Counted from the first letter of the stretch, positions 54,302 through 63,735 are shown. The stretch: DNA of 64,000 nt from Janthinobacterium lividum (GCF_011601275.1 NZ_JAAOLY010000024.1:1-64000), one strand, 5' to 3'. Program-made: numbers and translations. The notes: generated from the letters alone by a model not told the origin.

Positions 54302-55467
54302 CAGACCTTCAAATTACCTTGTTCGGCGCCGGCGGCGTCTTTATCGTCGGCGTTTTCTCGTACAACAAATGGCAGGAATACAAGGCCAAGAAAAGCGTGG
54401 AACGGGCTTTTTCCACGGACCATGACGACGTGTTGATGCGCGATGGCGATGCACCTGCGGTGGAAGCCCAGGAACCCGTCTTGCGCCAGGAACCGCGCTT
54501 TGACGCCGCGCCCGCCGCCAAGGCCGAACCATCGTTCGGCGCGCCGCCAGCGGCGCCCGTGCCCGATGCGCCCGTGCATGCGGAACCATCGTTGGGTGGT
54601 GCCGGCATGGAAGCGCCTGCCGCCGCCCCTGCCGCGCCGGTGCAGCCGGAAGTCAGTGCCGTCAGCGAGCAGGCGACCAGCCTGGTCGACCCGCTCATCG
54701 ATTGCCTGCTGCCCCTGTCGCTGGAAGCGCCCGTGCGCGGCGACAAGATCCTGCCCGTGCTGCAAACCCTGCGCTTGGTGGGCAACAAGCCCGTCCACTT
54801 CATCGGCTTGCACGTGAATGGCGACTGGGAACCGATCACGCATGGCGGTGTCTACACCAAGATGCAGGGCGGCGTGCAGCTGGCCAGCCGCAGCACGGCC
54901 TTGAATGAACTCGAATACTCGGAACTGGTCACGCGCCTGCGCGGGGTGGCTGACGAGATCGGCGCCGAGCCGGAAGTGCCCGACATGATGGAAGTGATGG
55001 CCGAAGCGCGTAATCTGCACCGTTTCGTTGCCGGCCACGATGCCCAGCTGGGCGTGAACCTGCACACGAATGGCGCGCCATGGGCCATTTCCACCTTGCT
55101 GTTCGCGCTGGAAAAGCAAGGCTTTGACGTGCGTCCGGATGGCCGCTTCGTCATGCCCGACGGCGAGGGCGGCTATCTGTTCTCGCTGTCGACGAATGTC
55201 ACGCTGGCCGAGGAAACGACGCCCCGTCTGACCCTGCTGCTGGACGTGCCCTGCGTGGCGCCCGCGCGCGACGGTTTCGGTACCATGGTCGCTTGCGCCA
55301 AGGCACTGGTGGGCCGCCTCGATGCGACCATCGTCGACGATTACAACCAGGCCCTGTCCGATGCGGCGCTGGCCGAGATCGCCGGACAGGTGCAAGAGTT
55401 TTACCAGGAAATGGACGCGGCCGACATTCCGGCCGGCTCCACCCGCGCCCTGCGTTTATTTAGCTGA
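54298..55467 (+). CDS. zipA: cell division protein ZipA-like (FtsZ-binding C-terminal domain)
   Basis: Protein of 389 residues with an N-terminal membrane anchor (about 5-22, ITLFGAGGVFIVGVFSYNKW), a charged segment, a Pro/Ala-rich linker (about 55-135) and a C-terminal ZipA_C-type domain (about 140-385; PVRGDKILPVLQTLRLVGNK, HFIGLHVNGDWEPI, GVQLASRSTALNE). ZipA tethers FtsZ to the membrane at midcell. The domain is diverged from E. coli ZipA, as usual in betaproteobacteria. It overlaps smc by 4 bp and is followed by ligA after 14 bp, a conserved order in this group. Confidence 0.9.
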   Translation: MTDLQITLFGAGGVFIVGVFSYNKWQEYKAKKSVERAFSTDHDDVLMRDGDAPAVEAQEPVLRQEPRFDAAPAAKAEPSFGAPPAAPVPDAPVHAEPSLGGAGMEAPAAAPAAPVQPEVSAVSEQATSLVDPLIDCLLPLSLEAPVRGDKILPVLQTLRLVGNKPVHFIGLHVNGDWEPITHGGVYTKMQGGVQLASRSTALNELEYSELVTRLRGVADEIGAEPEVPDMMEVMAEARNLHRFVAGHDAQLGVNLHTNGAPWAISTLLFALEKQGFDVRPDGRFVMPDGEGGYLFSLSTNVTLAEETTPRLTLLLDVPCVAPARDGFGTMVACAKALVGRLDATIVDDYNQALSDAALAEIAGQVQEFYQEMDAADIPAGSTRALRLFS

Positions 55468-55481
55468 AGAATCCCGCAACA

Positions 55482-57833
55482 ATGACTGATCCGATCAACC
55501 AGGACGCCGCCCAGCGCGTCCTGGATCTCACCGCCGAACTCAATCGGCACCTGCACGCCTACCACGTGCTCGACAATCCCACCATCCCCGACGCCGAGTA
55601 CGACAAGCTGTTTGCCGAACTGCAGGTGCTGGAAGCGACCCATCCCGACTTGCGCACGCCCGATTCGCCCACCTTGCGCGTGGGCGCGGCGCCCTTGCCG
55701 CAATTCGAGCAAGTCACGCACGCGGTGTCGATGTTGTCGCTGAACAATGGTTTCTCCGAAGACGATATCGTCAATTTCGACCGCCGCGTGCGCGAAGGCC
55801 TGGGCCTCGACGCGCAGGACGTCGCGTATGCGGCCGAAGTGAAATTCGACGGCCTGGCCATCAACCTGCGCTATGAAAATGGCCTGTTCGTGCAGGCGGC
55901 CACGCGCGGCGACGGCGCCACTGGCGAGGACGTGACGGCGAATATCCGCACCATTTCCGGCATCCCTTTGCGCCTGCATGGCAGCAATGTACCGGCCCTG
56001 CTCGACGTGCGCGGCGAAGTGATGATGTTCAAGGGCGATTTTGCCCGCCTGAACGCACGCCAGCGCGAAGCGGGGCAGAAGGAATTCGCCAACCCGCGCA
56101 ATGCGGCGGCCGGCAGCTTGCGCCAGCTCGATTCGCGCATCACGGCGCAGCGCAAGCTGCGTTTCTATGCCTACGGCATCGGCGCCCTGGATGGCGCCGC
56201 CATGCCGGCTTCGCATTCGGCCTTGCTGGACTGGTACGAAACCTTGGGCATCCCCGTGTCCAAAGAGCGCAAGGTGGTGCTGGGCGCGCAGGGCTTGCTG
56301 GCCTACTATGCCGATATCGGCGCGCGCCGCCCCGCCTTGCCGTATGAAATCGACGGCGTCGTCTACAAGGTGAACGCGACGGAAGACCAGCAGGAGCTGG
56401 GCTTTGTGTCACGCGCGCCGCGTTTTGCTCTTGCACATAAATTTCCAGCCGAAGAGGCGCTGACGCAGGTGCTGGGCATCGATATCCAGGTGGGCCGCAC
56501 GGGCGCCATGACGCCCGTGGCACGCCTGGCACCCGTGTCTGTGGGGGGCGTGACGGTGACGAACGCCACCTTGCACAATGAAGATGAAGTGCTGCGCAAG
56601 GATGTGCGCGTGGGCGATACCGTCGTCGTGCGCCGCGCCGGCGATGTGATTCCCGAAGTGCTGAGCGTGGTGCTGGAAAAACGCTTGGCGCCGGCGCCGC
56701 TGCCGTTCAAGATGCTCGAAGCGTGTCCCGTGTGTGGTTCGCACGTGGTGCGTGAAGAGGGCGAGGCGATTGCCCGCTGCTCGGGCGGCCTGTTCTGTTC
56801 GGCGCAGCGCAAGGAAGCGTTCCGCCACTTCGCAGGCCGCCGCATGATGGATATTGAAGGCTTGGGGGAACGTTATATCGATACCCTGGTCGAACTGGAA
56901 TACGTGCACGGCTTGGCCGACCTGTACAGCCTGACCCTCGATAAATTGCTGGAAATGAAGCTGCGCGCCGACGAGCGCGACGGCTCGACGCCAGAAACCG
57001 TGCAACAAGGCAAGATTCCCACCAAGTGGGCGGAAAACCTGCTGGCAGGTATCGAGGCGAGCAAGCGCCCGCCGCTTGAGCGTTTCCTGTTCGCGCTGGG
57101 CATCCGCCACGTGGGCGAATCGACGGCCAAGACCCTGGCCGAGTGGCTGGGCAGCCTGGCGTATGTGCGGCAAGCGCCAGCGGCCTTGCTGCGCGTGCTG
57201 CCCGATATTGGCGGCACGGTGGCGGAATCGATTGCCGATTTCTTTGCCGAAGAAAAGAACCAGCAGGCGCTGCAGGCATTGCTGGACGCTGGCGTGACGC
57301 CGCAGGGTGAACATGCGCCCAGCGCCAAGCTGCGCACGCAGCTCGAGGAAACCAAATTGCTGGCGGCCATCGGCATTCCGAAGCTGACGGAGCCGCGCAG
57401 CAAGCAATTGGTGGAGCGGGGCGTGACCCTGGCCAGCCTGGCCGCGCAAGGCGCCGGCTTCCACGCGGGCTTGCCCGCCGCCGTGGCCGAGTCGCTGGCG
57501 CACTGGCTGGCCGATGAAAGCCATGTCAAGCTGCTGGTTCAACTGGACGCCCTGAGAAATGAATTACTGTCACAATTGCCTGAAATGCCAGCCGCTGGCG
57601 GCAAGCTGGACGGCAAGACCTTCGTCCTGACGGGCACTTTGCCCAACATGAGCCGTGACGAGGCCGCGGAGCTGATCGAGGCGGCAGGCGGCAAGGTCAG
57701 CGGTTCCGTGTCGAAGAAAACCGGGTATGTCGTGGCCGGTTCAGACGCTGGCAGCAAGCTGGCCAAGGCGCAGGAACTGGGCGTGGCCATACTCGACGAG
57801 GCTGGTTTGCTGGCCTTGCTCGCGCAAGACTAA
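55482..57833 (+). CDS. ligA: NAD-dependent DNA ligase LigA, enlarged
   Basis: Ligase of 783 residues that seals nicks in replication and repair. Domains: Ia (HAYHVLDNPTIPDAEYD), adenylation with the lysine in EVKFDGLAINLRYENG (about residue 124), OB fold (GRTGAMTPVARLAPV), a zinc finger (ACPVCGSH ... CSGGLFCSAQ), helix-hairpin-helix and BRCT (about 705-783; KTFVLTGTLPNMSRDEA). It is about 90-100 residues longer than usual. The excess lies between HhH and BRCT and resembles a second copy of the HhH unit: LGIRHVGESTAKTL ... TVAESIADFFAEE (about 539-600) versus IGIPKLTEPRSKQL ... AVAESLAHWLADE (about 630-690). The zipA gene is 14 bp upstream, galU 24 bp downstream. Confidence 0.96.
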   Translation: MTDPINQDAAQRVLDLTAELNRHLHAYHVLDNPTIPDAEYDKLFAELQVLEATHPDLRTPDSPTLRVGAAPLPQFEQVTHAVSMLSLNNGFSEDDIVNFDRRVREGLGLDAQDVAYAAEVKFDGLAINLRYENGLFVQAATRGDGATGEDVTANIRTISGIPLRLHGSNVPALLDVRGEVMMFKGDFARLNARQREAGQKEFANPRNAAAGSLRQLDSRITAQRKLRFYAYGIGALDGAAMPASHSALLDWYETLGIPVSKERKVVLGAQGLLAYYADIGARRPALPYEIDGVVYKVNATEDQQELGFVSRAPRFALAHKFPAEEALTQVLGIDIQVGRTGAMTPVARLAPVSVGGVTVTNATLHNEDEVLRKDVRVGDTVVVRRAGDVIPEVLSVVLEKRLAPAPLPFKMLEACPVCGSHVVREEGEAIARCSGGLFCSAQRKEAFRHFAGRRMMDIEGLGERYIDTLVELEYVHGLADLYSLTLDKLLEMKLRADERDGSTPETVQQGKIPTKWAENLLAGIEASKRPPLERFLFALGIRHVGESTAKTLAEWLGSLAYVRQAPAALLRVLPDIGGTVAESIADFFAEEKNQQALQALLDAGVTPQGEHAPSAKLRTQLEETKLLAAIGIPKLTEPRSKQLVERGVTLASLAAQGAGFHAGLPAAVAESLAHWLADESHVKLLVQLDALRNELLSQLPEMPAAGGKLDGKTFVLTGTLPNMSRDEAAELIEAAGGKVSGSVSKKTGYVVAGSDAGSKLAKAQELGVAILDEAGLLALLAQD

Positions 57834-57857
57834 TCATTTAAATATTACAGAAGACCC

Positions 57858-58751
57858 ATGAAAAAAATCAGAAAAGCAGTCTTTCCCGTCGCCGGCCTGG
57901 GCAGCCGTTTCTTGCCTGCGACCAAGGCGCAACCGAAGGAAATGTTGCCCATTGTTGACAAGCCATTGATCCAATACGCGGTGGAGGAAGCCGTGGCGGC
58001 GGGCATCACGGAAATGATCTTCATCACGGGCCGCAACAAGCGCGCCATCGAAGACCATTTCGATACGGCCTATGAGCTTGAGTCGGAACTGGAAGCGGCC
58101 GGCAAGCGCCAGTTGCTCGAGATGGTGCAAAACGTCATTCCCAAGCACATCAATTGCATTTACATACGCCAGTCGGCGCCACTGGGCCTGGGGCATGCCG
58201 TGCTGTGCGCCCGTCCCGTGATCGGCGATGAACCGTTTGCCGTCTTGCTGGCCGACGATTTCATGGATGTGGAAGAGGGCGTGCGCCCCGTGCTGGCGCA
58301 GATGACCGATGTCTTCCAGTATGAAAATTGCTCGCTGCTGGCGGTGCAGGACGTACCGCGCGCGGAAACCAAGCAGTACGGTATCGTATCGGCAAAGAAT
58401 TATCAGCCTGACCTGGAGCTGGTCTCGGCCATCGTGGAAAAGCCTGCGCCCGAAGAAGCGCCATCGACCCTGGCCGTGGTGGGCCGCTATGTGCTGACCA
58501 GCCGTGTCTTTAATCACCTGGAAAATATCGGCACGGGCGCCGGCGGCGAAATCCAGCTGACGGACGGCATTGCCGCCCTGATGCGCGAAGAGCGCGTGCT
58601 GGCTTACCGCTACCAGGGGCAGCGTTATGATTGCGGCTCCAAGTTGGGCTATCTGAAAGCCACGACGGCGATGGGCATGAAACATCCGGAAACGGGTGCT
58701 GCCTTCCGAGCCTACCTGCAAGAACTGCAATCGGCACTGGACACGAAATGA
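57858..58751 (+). CDS. galU: UTP--glucose-1-phosphate uridylyltransferase
   Basis: Nucleotidyltransferase of 297 residues that makes UDP-glucose for polysaccharides and cell-envelope sugars. The start FPVAGLGSRFLPATKAQPKE holds the nucleotide-binding loop, with EMLPIVDKPLIQYAVEEA following; LADDFMDVEEGVRP and GRYVLTSRVF are further family marks. Length is standard. The last codons overlap the start of def (ATGA), so galU and def are translationally coupled. Confidence 0.97.
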   Translation: MKKIRKAVFPVAGLGSRFLPATKAQPKEMLPIVDKPLIQYAVEEAVAAGITEMIFITGRNKRAIEDHFDTAYELESELEAAGKRQLLEMVQNVIPKHINCIYIRQSAPLGLGHAVLCARPVIGDEPFAVLLADDFMDVEEGVRPVLAQMTDVFQYENCSLLAVQDVPRAETKQYGIVSAKNYQPDLELVSAIVEKPAPEEAPSTLAVVGRYVLTSRVFNHLENIGTGAGGEIQLTDGIAALMREERVLAYRYQGQRYDCGSKLGYLKATTAMGMKHPETGAAFRAYLQELQSALDTK

Positions 58752-59284
58752 CCGTACGTGAAATCCTCAAGATGGGCGATCCGCGCCTGCTGCGGATGGC
58801 CGAGCCCGTGCGTGAATTCGATACGCCCGAACTGCACGCCTTGATCGCCGACATGTTCGACACCATGCACGCGGCCAACGGCGCGGGCCTGGCGGCGCCG
58901 CAGATCGGCGTCAATCTGCAGCTGGTGATCTACGGCTTCAAGCAGAATCTGCGTTATCCCGACGCGCCGCAAGTGCCGGAAACCGTTTTGATCAATCCGG
59001 TGCTGACGCCTCTGTCGGAGCGCAAGGAAGAGGGTTTTGAGGGCTGCCTGTCCGTGCCCGGCTTGCGCGGCAGCGTGCCGCGCTGGAGCGAGCTGCACTA
59101 TGAAGGCGTGGACCAGTTCGGCCAGCCCATCAGCCGCGACTGCGACGGCTTCCATGCCCGCGTGGTACAGCATGAAGTGGACCACCTGCACGGCATTCTG
59201 TATCCGATGCGTATCGTCGACTTCACGCAGTTCGGTTATACCGAGGTGATGTTTCCGGATCTCGATCCGAACGACGACGATTGA
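58748..59284 (+). CDS. def: peptide deformylase
   Basis: Metalloenzyme of 178 residues that removes the N-formyl group from new proteins. All three motifs are intact: GAGLAAPQIG (45-54), EGCLSVPG and QHEVDHLHG (His142, Glu143, His146). The start ATG lies inside the galU stop. The gene is not next to fmt, as it often is elsewhere, and Burkholderiales often have more than one deformylase, so this may be a second copy. A long palindromic repeat follows directly. Confidence 0.96.
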   Translation: MTVREILKMGDPRLLRMAEPVREFDTPELHALIADMFDTMHAANGAGLAAPQIGVNLQLVIYGFKQNLRYPDAPQVPETVLINPVLTPLSERKEEGFEGCLSVPGLRGSVPRWSELHYEGVDQFGQPISRDCDGFHARVVQHEVDHLHGILYPMRIVDFTQFGYTEVMFPDLDPNDDD

Positions 59285-59286
59285 TC

Positions 59287-59385
59287 GGCGCCTGAGAAAA
59301 CGCCCATGGCGGCGTTGCATTGCCTCGCCGTACTATTCGTACTGTCTTCGGCAATGCGCCTTGCCCTGAGCGTTTTTCAGGCGCC
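59287..59385. repeat. long imperfect palindromic intergenic repeat, copy 2
   Basis: Starts 3 bp after the def stop. Outer arms GGCGCCTGAGAAAACGC (59287-59303) and GCGTTTTTCAGGCGCC (59370-59385) pair with one bulge; inner arms GCATTGCC and GGCAATGC pair, and the centre reads CCGTACT-ATTC-GTACTG. The plan, the outer CCTGA...TCAGG words and the CCGTACT core match the repeat at 19061-19172. Both copies lie directly behind a stop codon. Confidence 0.65.
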
Positions 59386-59408
59386 TTGTAATTGTGATTA
59401 TCAAACAT

Positions 59409-59451
59409 AAAACAATGGCCGCGCAGCGATCAGCTGGGCGGCCATTGTTTT
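59409..59451. terminator. bidirectional terminator between def and the PilZ gene
   Basis: A 13-bp inverted repeat, AAAACAATGGCCG (59409-59421) and CGGCCATTGTTTT (59439-59451), with A/T tails on both sides, placed between convergent genes. It can end transcripts from both directions. Confidence 0.85.
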
Positions 59452-59464
59452 ATGCGAAGCGAAC

Positions 59465-60229
59465 CTAGCGCACCTTGCGGCTGCTGCCCATGTTATCGAG
59501 CAAGGTTTTTAGTTCATCCTGCATGGCGTCCGTCAGATTCAGGAAGCGGCAGCCGATCTGCACCTGTTCGCCCAGCAGGAAGGAGCGGAAGGTGCGCGAC
59601 AGGCGGATTTCCAGGTCGGCGATCATGACCTTGTTCGGCCCCAGTTCCAGGCGCACGCGCGACAGCTTGCGGCCCACGTACAGGCCTACCGTATCGCGCG
59701 GGTGGGCGCGCATGCCGATGCCGCCGGCCGAGAAATCATACAGCTGCAATTCATACGGACGCCCCTCGAGCACGAAGGCGGCCAGGTAGTACACGCCCAG
59801 CGGGGTTTCCAGACGCGTCGACTCGCGCCGTTCCAGCACCAGGCAATGACCGGGGAAGTTCGTCAGGTAGACGTTCGGCCGTTCGGGATACGCTTGCCAT
59901 TCGCCATTGATGGTGAATTGCAGTTTGGCGCTTTGCACCCATGATACGAACGTGGCGCCACCGGGCGGCAGGGTCGCGCCTTCATTGAGTTCCAGCACGA
60001 ATTGTGGCAAGTCATCGTCGACGGACAGGATGCGCCCCAGGATGACGTCTTCTCCGCCCGTCGGGTAGATGGAAATGGCGTCGCCGTTGTCAGCCAGGCT
60101 GCACAGGGTTTCGCCGATATCCCACGGATCGCTCATGTGGTGCGGCTTGGTGCCGGGCGCCATCGGCTCGGCCACGTCGGCCAGGCTGGGCGCGCCCTTG
60201 CGCAGGGGATTGGGGATGGGATCGTTCAC
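59465..60229 (-). CDS. c-di-GMP-binding flagellar brake protein (YcgR-PilZ)
   Basis: Protein of 254 residues with an N-terminal YcgR-like domain (about 35-130) and a C-terminal PilZ domain (about 132-245). The c-di-GMP motifs are complete: RRESTR (134-139) and DFSAGGIGM (Asp165, Ser167, Gly169). YcgR proteins slow or bias the flagellar motor when c-di-GMP is high. The first 33 residues are polar and unlike YcgR. It stands alone between two terminator-like hairpins; the 145-bp gap upstream is AT-rich and presumably holds its promoter on the 60230-60374 side. Confidence 0.9.
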   Translation of the reverse strand: MNDPIPNPLRKGAPSLADVAEPMAPGTKPHHMSDPWDIGETLCSLADNGDAISIYPTGGEDVILGRILSVDDDLPQFVLELNEGATLPPGGATFVSWVQSAKLQFTINGEWQAYPERPNVYLTNFPGHCLVLERRESTRLETPLGVYYLAAFVLEGRPYELQLYDFSAGGIGMRAHPRDTVGLYVGRKLSRVRLELGPNKVMIADLEIRLSRTFRSFLLGEQVQIGCRFLNLTDAMQDELKTLLDNMGSSRKVR

Positions 60230-60374
60230 GACAGCGTATCTCTTTTGTTCTAATGGGGAATAGTGTATAGGTTTAAAGCAATATTTACTAATTAAATCAC
60301 AATAATTGTTTTTGTATCACTACATTCCTGTTGCTTATGTGGCCTGGTCTGGCAGGCCACCTTGAAGTCGCCGC

Positions 60375-61124
60375 TTAAAACTGTTCGTCTGCGCTCAAGT
60401 AACGCCATTGACCCGTCGGCAAGTCACCCAGCTTGACCTTGCCGATGCGTACGCGTTTCAAGCCCAGCACTTTCAGGCCGACGGCTTCGCACATGCGGCG
60501 GATCTGGCGTTTCTTCCCCTCGCGCAGGGTAAAGCTCAGCTGGTCTTCGTTTTGCCAGCGCACCTTGGCCGGCAGCAGCGGCTTGCCGTCGAGCCACAGG
60601 CCGTGGTTGAGCTTTTTCAGCTCGCTGTCGGGCAGGGTGCCGCCCTTGGTGTAGCTGACGCGCACCAGATATTCCTTGTCGATATCGGTATCGTGGCCGA
60701 TCAGCTGCTTGGCCACGCGCCCGTCCTGGGTCAGGACCAGCAAGCCGACGGAGTCGATGTCCAGGCGGCCGGCGGCGACCAGGCTGCGCAGCTGGGTCGG
60801 ATGGAACTGTTCCGGGCTGCGGTCTTCCGCCCAGCGGTTTTCCGCCTTGATCAGGGCCACGGCGGGCGTATAGCCGTCTTCGGCCTGGCCGCTGACGTAG
60901 CCGACCGGTTTGTTGATCAGCACGGTAACCCGCTTCGATTGCTCGGCCGCCGCCTGGCGTTCCACGGTGACTCTCTGGCTCGGGTAGACCTTGCTGCCCA
61001 GCTCGGACACCACCTTGCCATCCACGCGGACCCAGCCGCGGGCGATCCATTCATCGGCTTCGCGGCGCGAGCACAGGCCCAGTTCGGACATGCGTTTGGA
61101 CAAGCGTAATAATTCTTCGGTCAT
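60375..61124 (-). CDS. pseudouridine synthase, RluF/RsuA family
   Basis: Enzyme of 249 residues with an S4 RNA-binding domain (about 5-55; LSKRMSELGLCSRREADEWI) and a pseudouridine synthase domain with catalytic Asp122 in AAGRLDIDSVGLLVLTQDG. INKPVGYVSG and REGKKRQIRRMCEAVG are family marks. It most resembles RluF (23S rRNA U2604 modification), with tRNA or 16S sites as alternatives. The third gene of the leftward run map-glnD-this gene, 43 bp after glnD. Confidence 0.9.
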   Translation of the reverse strand: MTEELLRLSKRMSELGLCSRREADEWIARGWVRVDGKVVSELGSKVYPSQRVTVERQAAAEQSKRVTVLINKPVGYVSGQAEDGYTPAVALIKAENRWAEDRSPEQFHPTQLRSLVAAGRLDIDSVGLLVLTQDGRVAKQLIGHDTDIDKEYLVRVSYTKGGTLPDSELKKLNHGLWLDGKPLLPAKVRWQNEDQLSFTLREGKKRQIRRMCEAVGLKVLGLKRVRIGKVKLGDLPTGQWRYLSADEQF

Positions 61125-61167
61125 GTTGTTTCAGTTTCAGTAAGGGTAGGCGTTGCGCGGAAGGTAT

Positions 61168-63735
61168 TTAGACTTTCAGCGCATCGAGTAAATCGGTTTC
61201 CAGCAATATCTGGTTGCGGGCATTGTTGAGCGCGGGACCGTCGACGAGGAAGACGTCTTCGACCCGCTCGCCCAGGGTCATGATCTTGGCCGTGTGCAAG
61301 TTGATGCGGTACTTGGTCAGCACGTTGGCGATCGCATACAGCAGGCCCGTGCGGTCGTTGGCCGCCACCGACAGCAGGTAGTACTGGCCCCGTTCGTCAG
61401 GCCGCAAGTCGACCGTCGGCTGGAAGGGGAAGGTGCGCGACAGGCGCGACAGCCGTCCCTTGCCCGGCGGCGGCAGCGGCGTCTGCGACTGCAGCAGCTC
61501 GCCCAGTTCATGCTCGATCAGGCTGATGATGTCGCGGTAGCTCTTGGCGAAGTTCTGCTCGGTGACGAGGAAGGTATCGAGCGCATAGCCGTTTTTCGTC
61601 GTGTGGATCTTCGCGTCGAGGATGCTGAAATTCTTGCGGTCGAAATAGCTGCAGATACGCGCGAACAGGTCGGGCTGGTCGGGAATGTACACGGCCACCT
61701 GCAAGCCTTCGCCGATGGGCGCCAGCCGGCATTTTACCACCGGCAACTTGCTGTCGAGCTTGTCATACAGCGAGCGCGTCTGCCAGGCGATGTCGGACGC
61801 GTCGTGGCGCAGGAAATACGCCACGTCCAGCTGTTGCCACAGTTTCAGGTGCGCGTCCGGCGGCAAGCCGTACAGGCGCAGGGTGGCCAGCGCTTCCTGC
61901 TGGCGGTTTTTCAGCTCGCGGTCGGCCGTGTGCGGCTCGCCGCCCAGCACGCGCAGGGTGATCTTGTACAGGTCTTCCAGCAGCTTGCCCTTCCAGGCAT
62001 TCCACACTTTCGGGCTGGTGCCGCGGATGTCGGCCACTGTCAGCAGGTACAAGCCCGTCAGGTGGCGCTCGTCCTTGACCACCTTCGCAAAGGCGGCGAT
62101 GACGTCAGGATCGGACAGATCCTGCTTTTGCGCCACTTGCGACATGGTCAGATGATTTTCCACAAGGAATGCCACCAGTTCCGTGTCTTCTTGCGACAGG
62201 CCGTGGTCCTGGCAGAACTGGGTGGCGTCGGCCACGCCCAGCTTCGAGTGGTCGCCGCCGCGGCCCTTGGCGATGTCGTGGAACAGGGCCGCCACGTACA
62301 GCAGCCACGATTGTGAAAAATCCGCCATCAGCTGGCTGCAGAACGGGTATTCGTGGGCGTGTTCGCTCATCGTGAAGCGGCGCATGTTGCGCACCACCAT
62401 CAAAATGTGCTGGTCGACCGTGTACACGTGGAACAGGTCGTGCTGCATCTGGCCCACGATGCGGCGGAAATTCGGCAGGTAGCGTCCCAGGATGCTCATC
62501 TCGTTCATGCGCCGCAGCGCGTGGATGATGCCGACCGGCGCCTGCATGATGCGCAGGAAGAGGGCGCGGTTGACGGGGTCCTGGCGGAAGGCGGCGTCGA
62601 TCTTGAAGCGTGCATGCCACAGGGCCCGCGTGGCGCGCGACGTCATGCCCTTCAGGGCCGGGCGCTCCGTCATCAGGACAAAGATTTCCAGCATGGCCGA
62701 CGGGTATTGTTCGAACGTATCGTCGGCGCTGATGTCGATCAGGCTGTTGACTTCATTGAAGCGCTCGTTGATGGGCACGGCCACGTCGTCTTGCGGAAAC
62801 AGCCGTGCTTCGATGTTCTGCAGCAAAATCGTGTTGAGCTGGGTCACCGTCTTGGCGGCCCAGTAATAGCGCTGCATGAGGAATTCGCTGGCGCGGCGCA
62901 TGTGCGGCCCGCTGCCCGTCGCTTGCAGGCCCAGCGATTCGGCGATTGCCGTCTGCACGTCGAACACGAGGCGGTCTTCGCGCCGTCCCGCGTGCAGGTG
63001 CAGGCGCACGCGGATATCCTTGAAGGCGCGTTCCTTTTCCATCAGCTGGCGCGCTTCCGTCAAGGTGATCAGGCCGCCCGTGGCCAGGGTGCGCCACGAG
63101 TTCGCCAGGCCGGCCGCCTTGGCCACCCACAGGATGACCTGCAAGTCGCGCAGGCCGCCCGGGCTTTCCTTGCAATTCGGTTCCAGGCTGAAAGCCGTGT
63201 CTTCGTACTTGGCGTGGCGCTGGCGCATTTCCGCCGTTTTTGCCTGGAAGAAGGCCTGCGGGTCCATGGCTGCGTCATAGCGCTGCTGCAATTGCGCGAA
63301 CAGGTCCGCGTTGCCGCACACGAGGCGCGCTTCGAGCAAGCTCGTTTGCACGGTGATGTCGGCTTTCGATTCGACCATGCATTCATCGACCGTGCGAATG
63401 CTGTGGCCGATTTCCAGGCCCAGGTCCCACAGCAGTTGCACCAGCTCCTCGAGCTTTTCCTGCGTGGCGGCGTCTGGCGCCTGTTGCAGCAGAATCAGCA
63501 GGTCGACGTCGGAATACGGAAACAGTTCGCCGCGGCCATAGCCGCCCACGCCCACCAGGGCCGTGCCGGGTGGCAGGCCCGCTTCCTGCCAGGCGCGCGC
63601 CAGCACGCCATCGACGCTGTGGCGCAGGCTGCGCAGCAGTTTTTCAGGCTTGCCGTCGGTCTGGAAGGCCGCAATGACGACCTGGCGGTCGGCTTTCAGT
63701 TGCTGTTTCAGCTGTTCCCGAACTTGCTTTTTCAT
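61168..63735 (-). CDS. glnD: bifunctional uridylyltransferase/uridylyl-removing enzyme GlnD
   Basis: Nitrogen sensor of 855 residues that uridylylates PII (GlnB/GlnK) when glutamine is low and removes UMP when it is high. Nucleotidyltransferase domain with GGYGRGELFPYSDVDLL (64-80; Asp76 and Asp78 bind metal), HD domain with LFHDIAKGRGGDHSKLG (about 470-490), and two C-terminal ACT domains (about 675-750 and 785-855; YYLLSVAANDRTGLLYAIAN) that bind glutamine. Length is standard. It follows map by 45 bp, a conserved order in betaproteobacteria. Confidence 0.97.
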   Translation of the reverse strand: MKKQVREQLKQQLKADRQVVIAAFQTDGKPEKLLRSLRHSVDGVLARAWQEAGLPPGTALVGVGGYGRGELFPYSDVDLLILLQQAPDAATQEKLEELVQLLWDLGLEIGHSIRTVDECMVESKADITVQTSLLEARLVCGNADLFAQLQQRYDAAMDPQAFFQAKTAEMRQRHAKYEDTAFSLEPNCKESPGGLRDLQVILWVAKAAGLANSWRTLATGGLITLTEARQLMEKERAFKDIRVRLHLHAGRREDRLVFDVQTAIAESLGLQATGSGPHMRRASEFLMQRYYWAAKTVTQLNTILLQNIEARLFPQDDVAVPINERFNEVNSLIDISADDTFEQYPSAMLEIFVLMTERPALKGMTSRATRALWHARFKIDAAFRQDPVNRALFLRIMQAPVGIIHALRRMNEMSILGRYLPNFRRIVGQMQHDLFHVYTVDQHILMVVRNMRRFTMSEHAHEYPFCSQLMADFSQSWLLYVAALFHDIAKGRGGDHSKLGVADATQFCQDHGLSQEDTELVAFLVENHLTMSQVAQKQDLSDPDVIAAFAKVVKDERHLTGLYLLTVADIRGTSPKVWNAWKGKLLEDLYKITLRVLGGEPHTADRELKNRQQEALATLRLYGLPPDAHLKLWQQLDVAYFLRHDASDIAWQTRSLYDKLDSKLPVVKCRLAPIGEGLQVAVYIPDQPDLFARICSYFDRKNFSILDAKIHTTKNGYALDTFLVTEQNFAKSYRDIISLIEHELGELLQSQTPLPPPGKGRLSRLSRTFPFQPTVDLRPDERGQYYLLSVAANDRTGLLYAIANVLTKYRINLHTAKIMTLGERVEDVFLVDGPALNNARNQILLETDLLDALKV

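Noticed and set aside
60339..60360. GTGGCCTG/CAGGCCAC hairpin after the RluF-like gene as a terminator
   Set aside because: The 8-bp stem is real but no T run follows on the minus strand, so termination is not supported.
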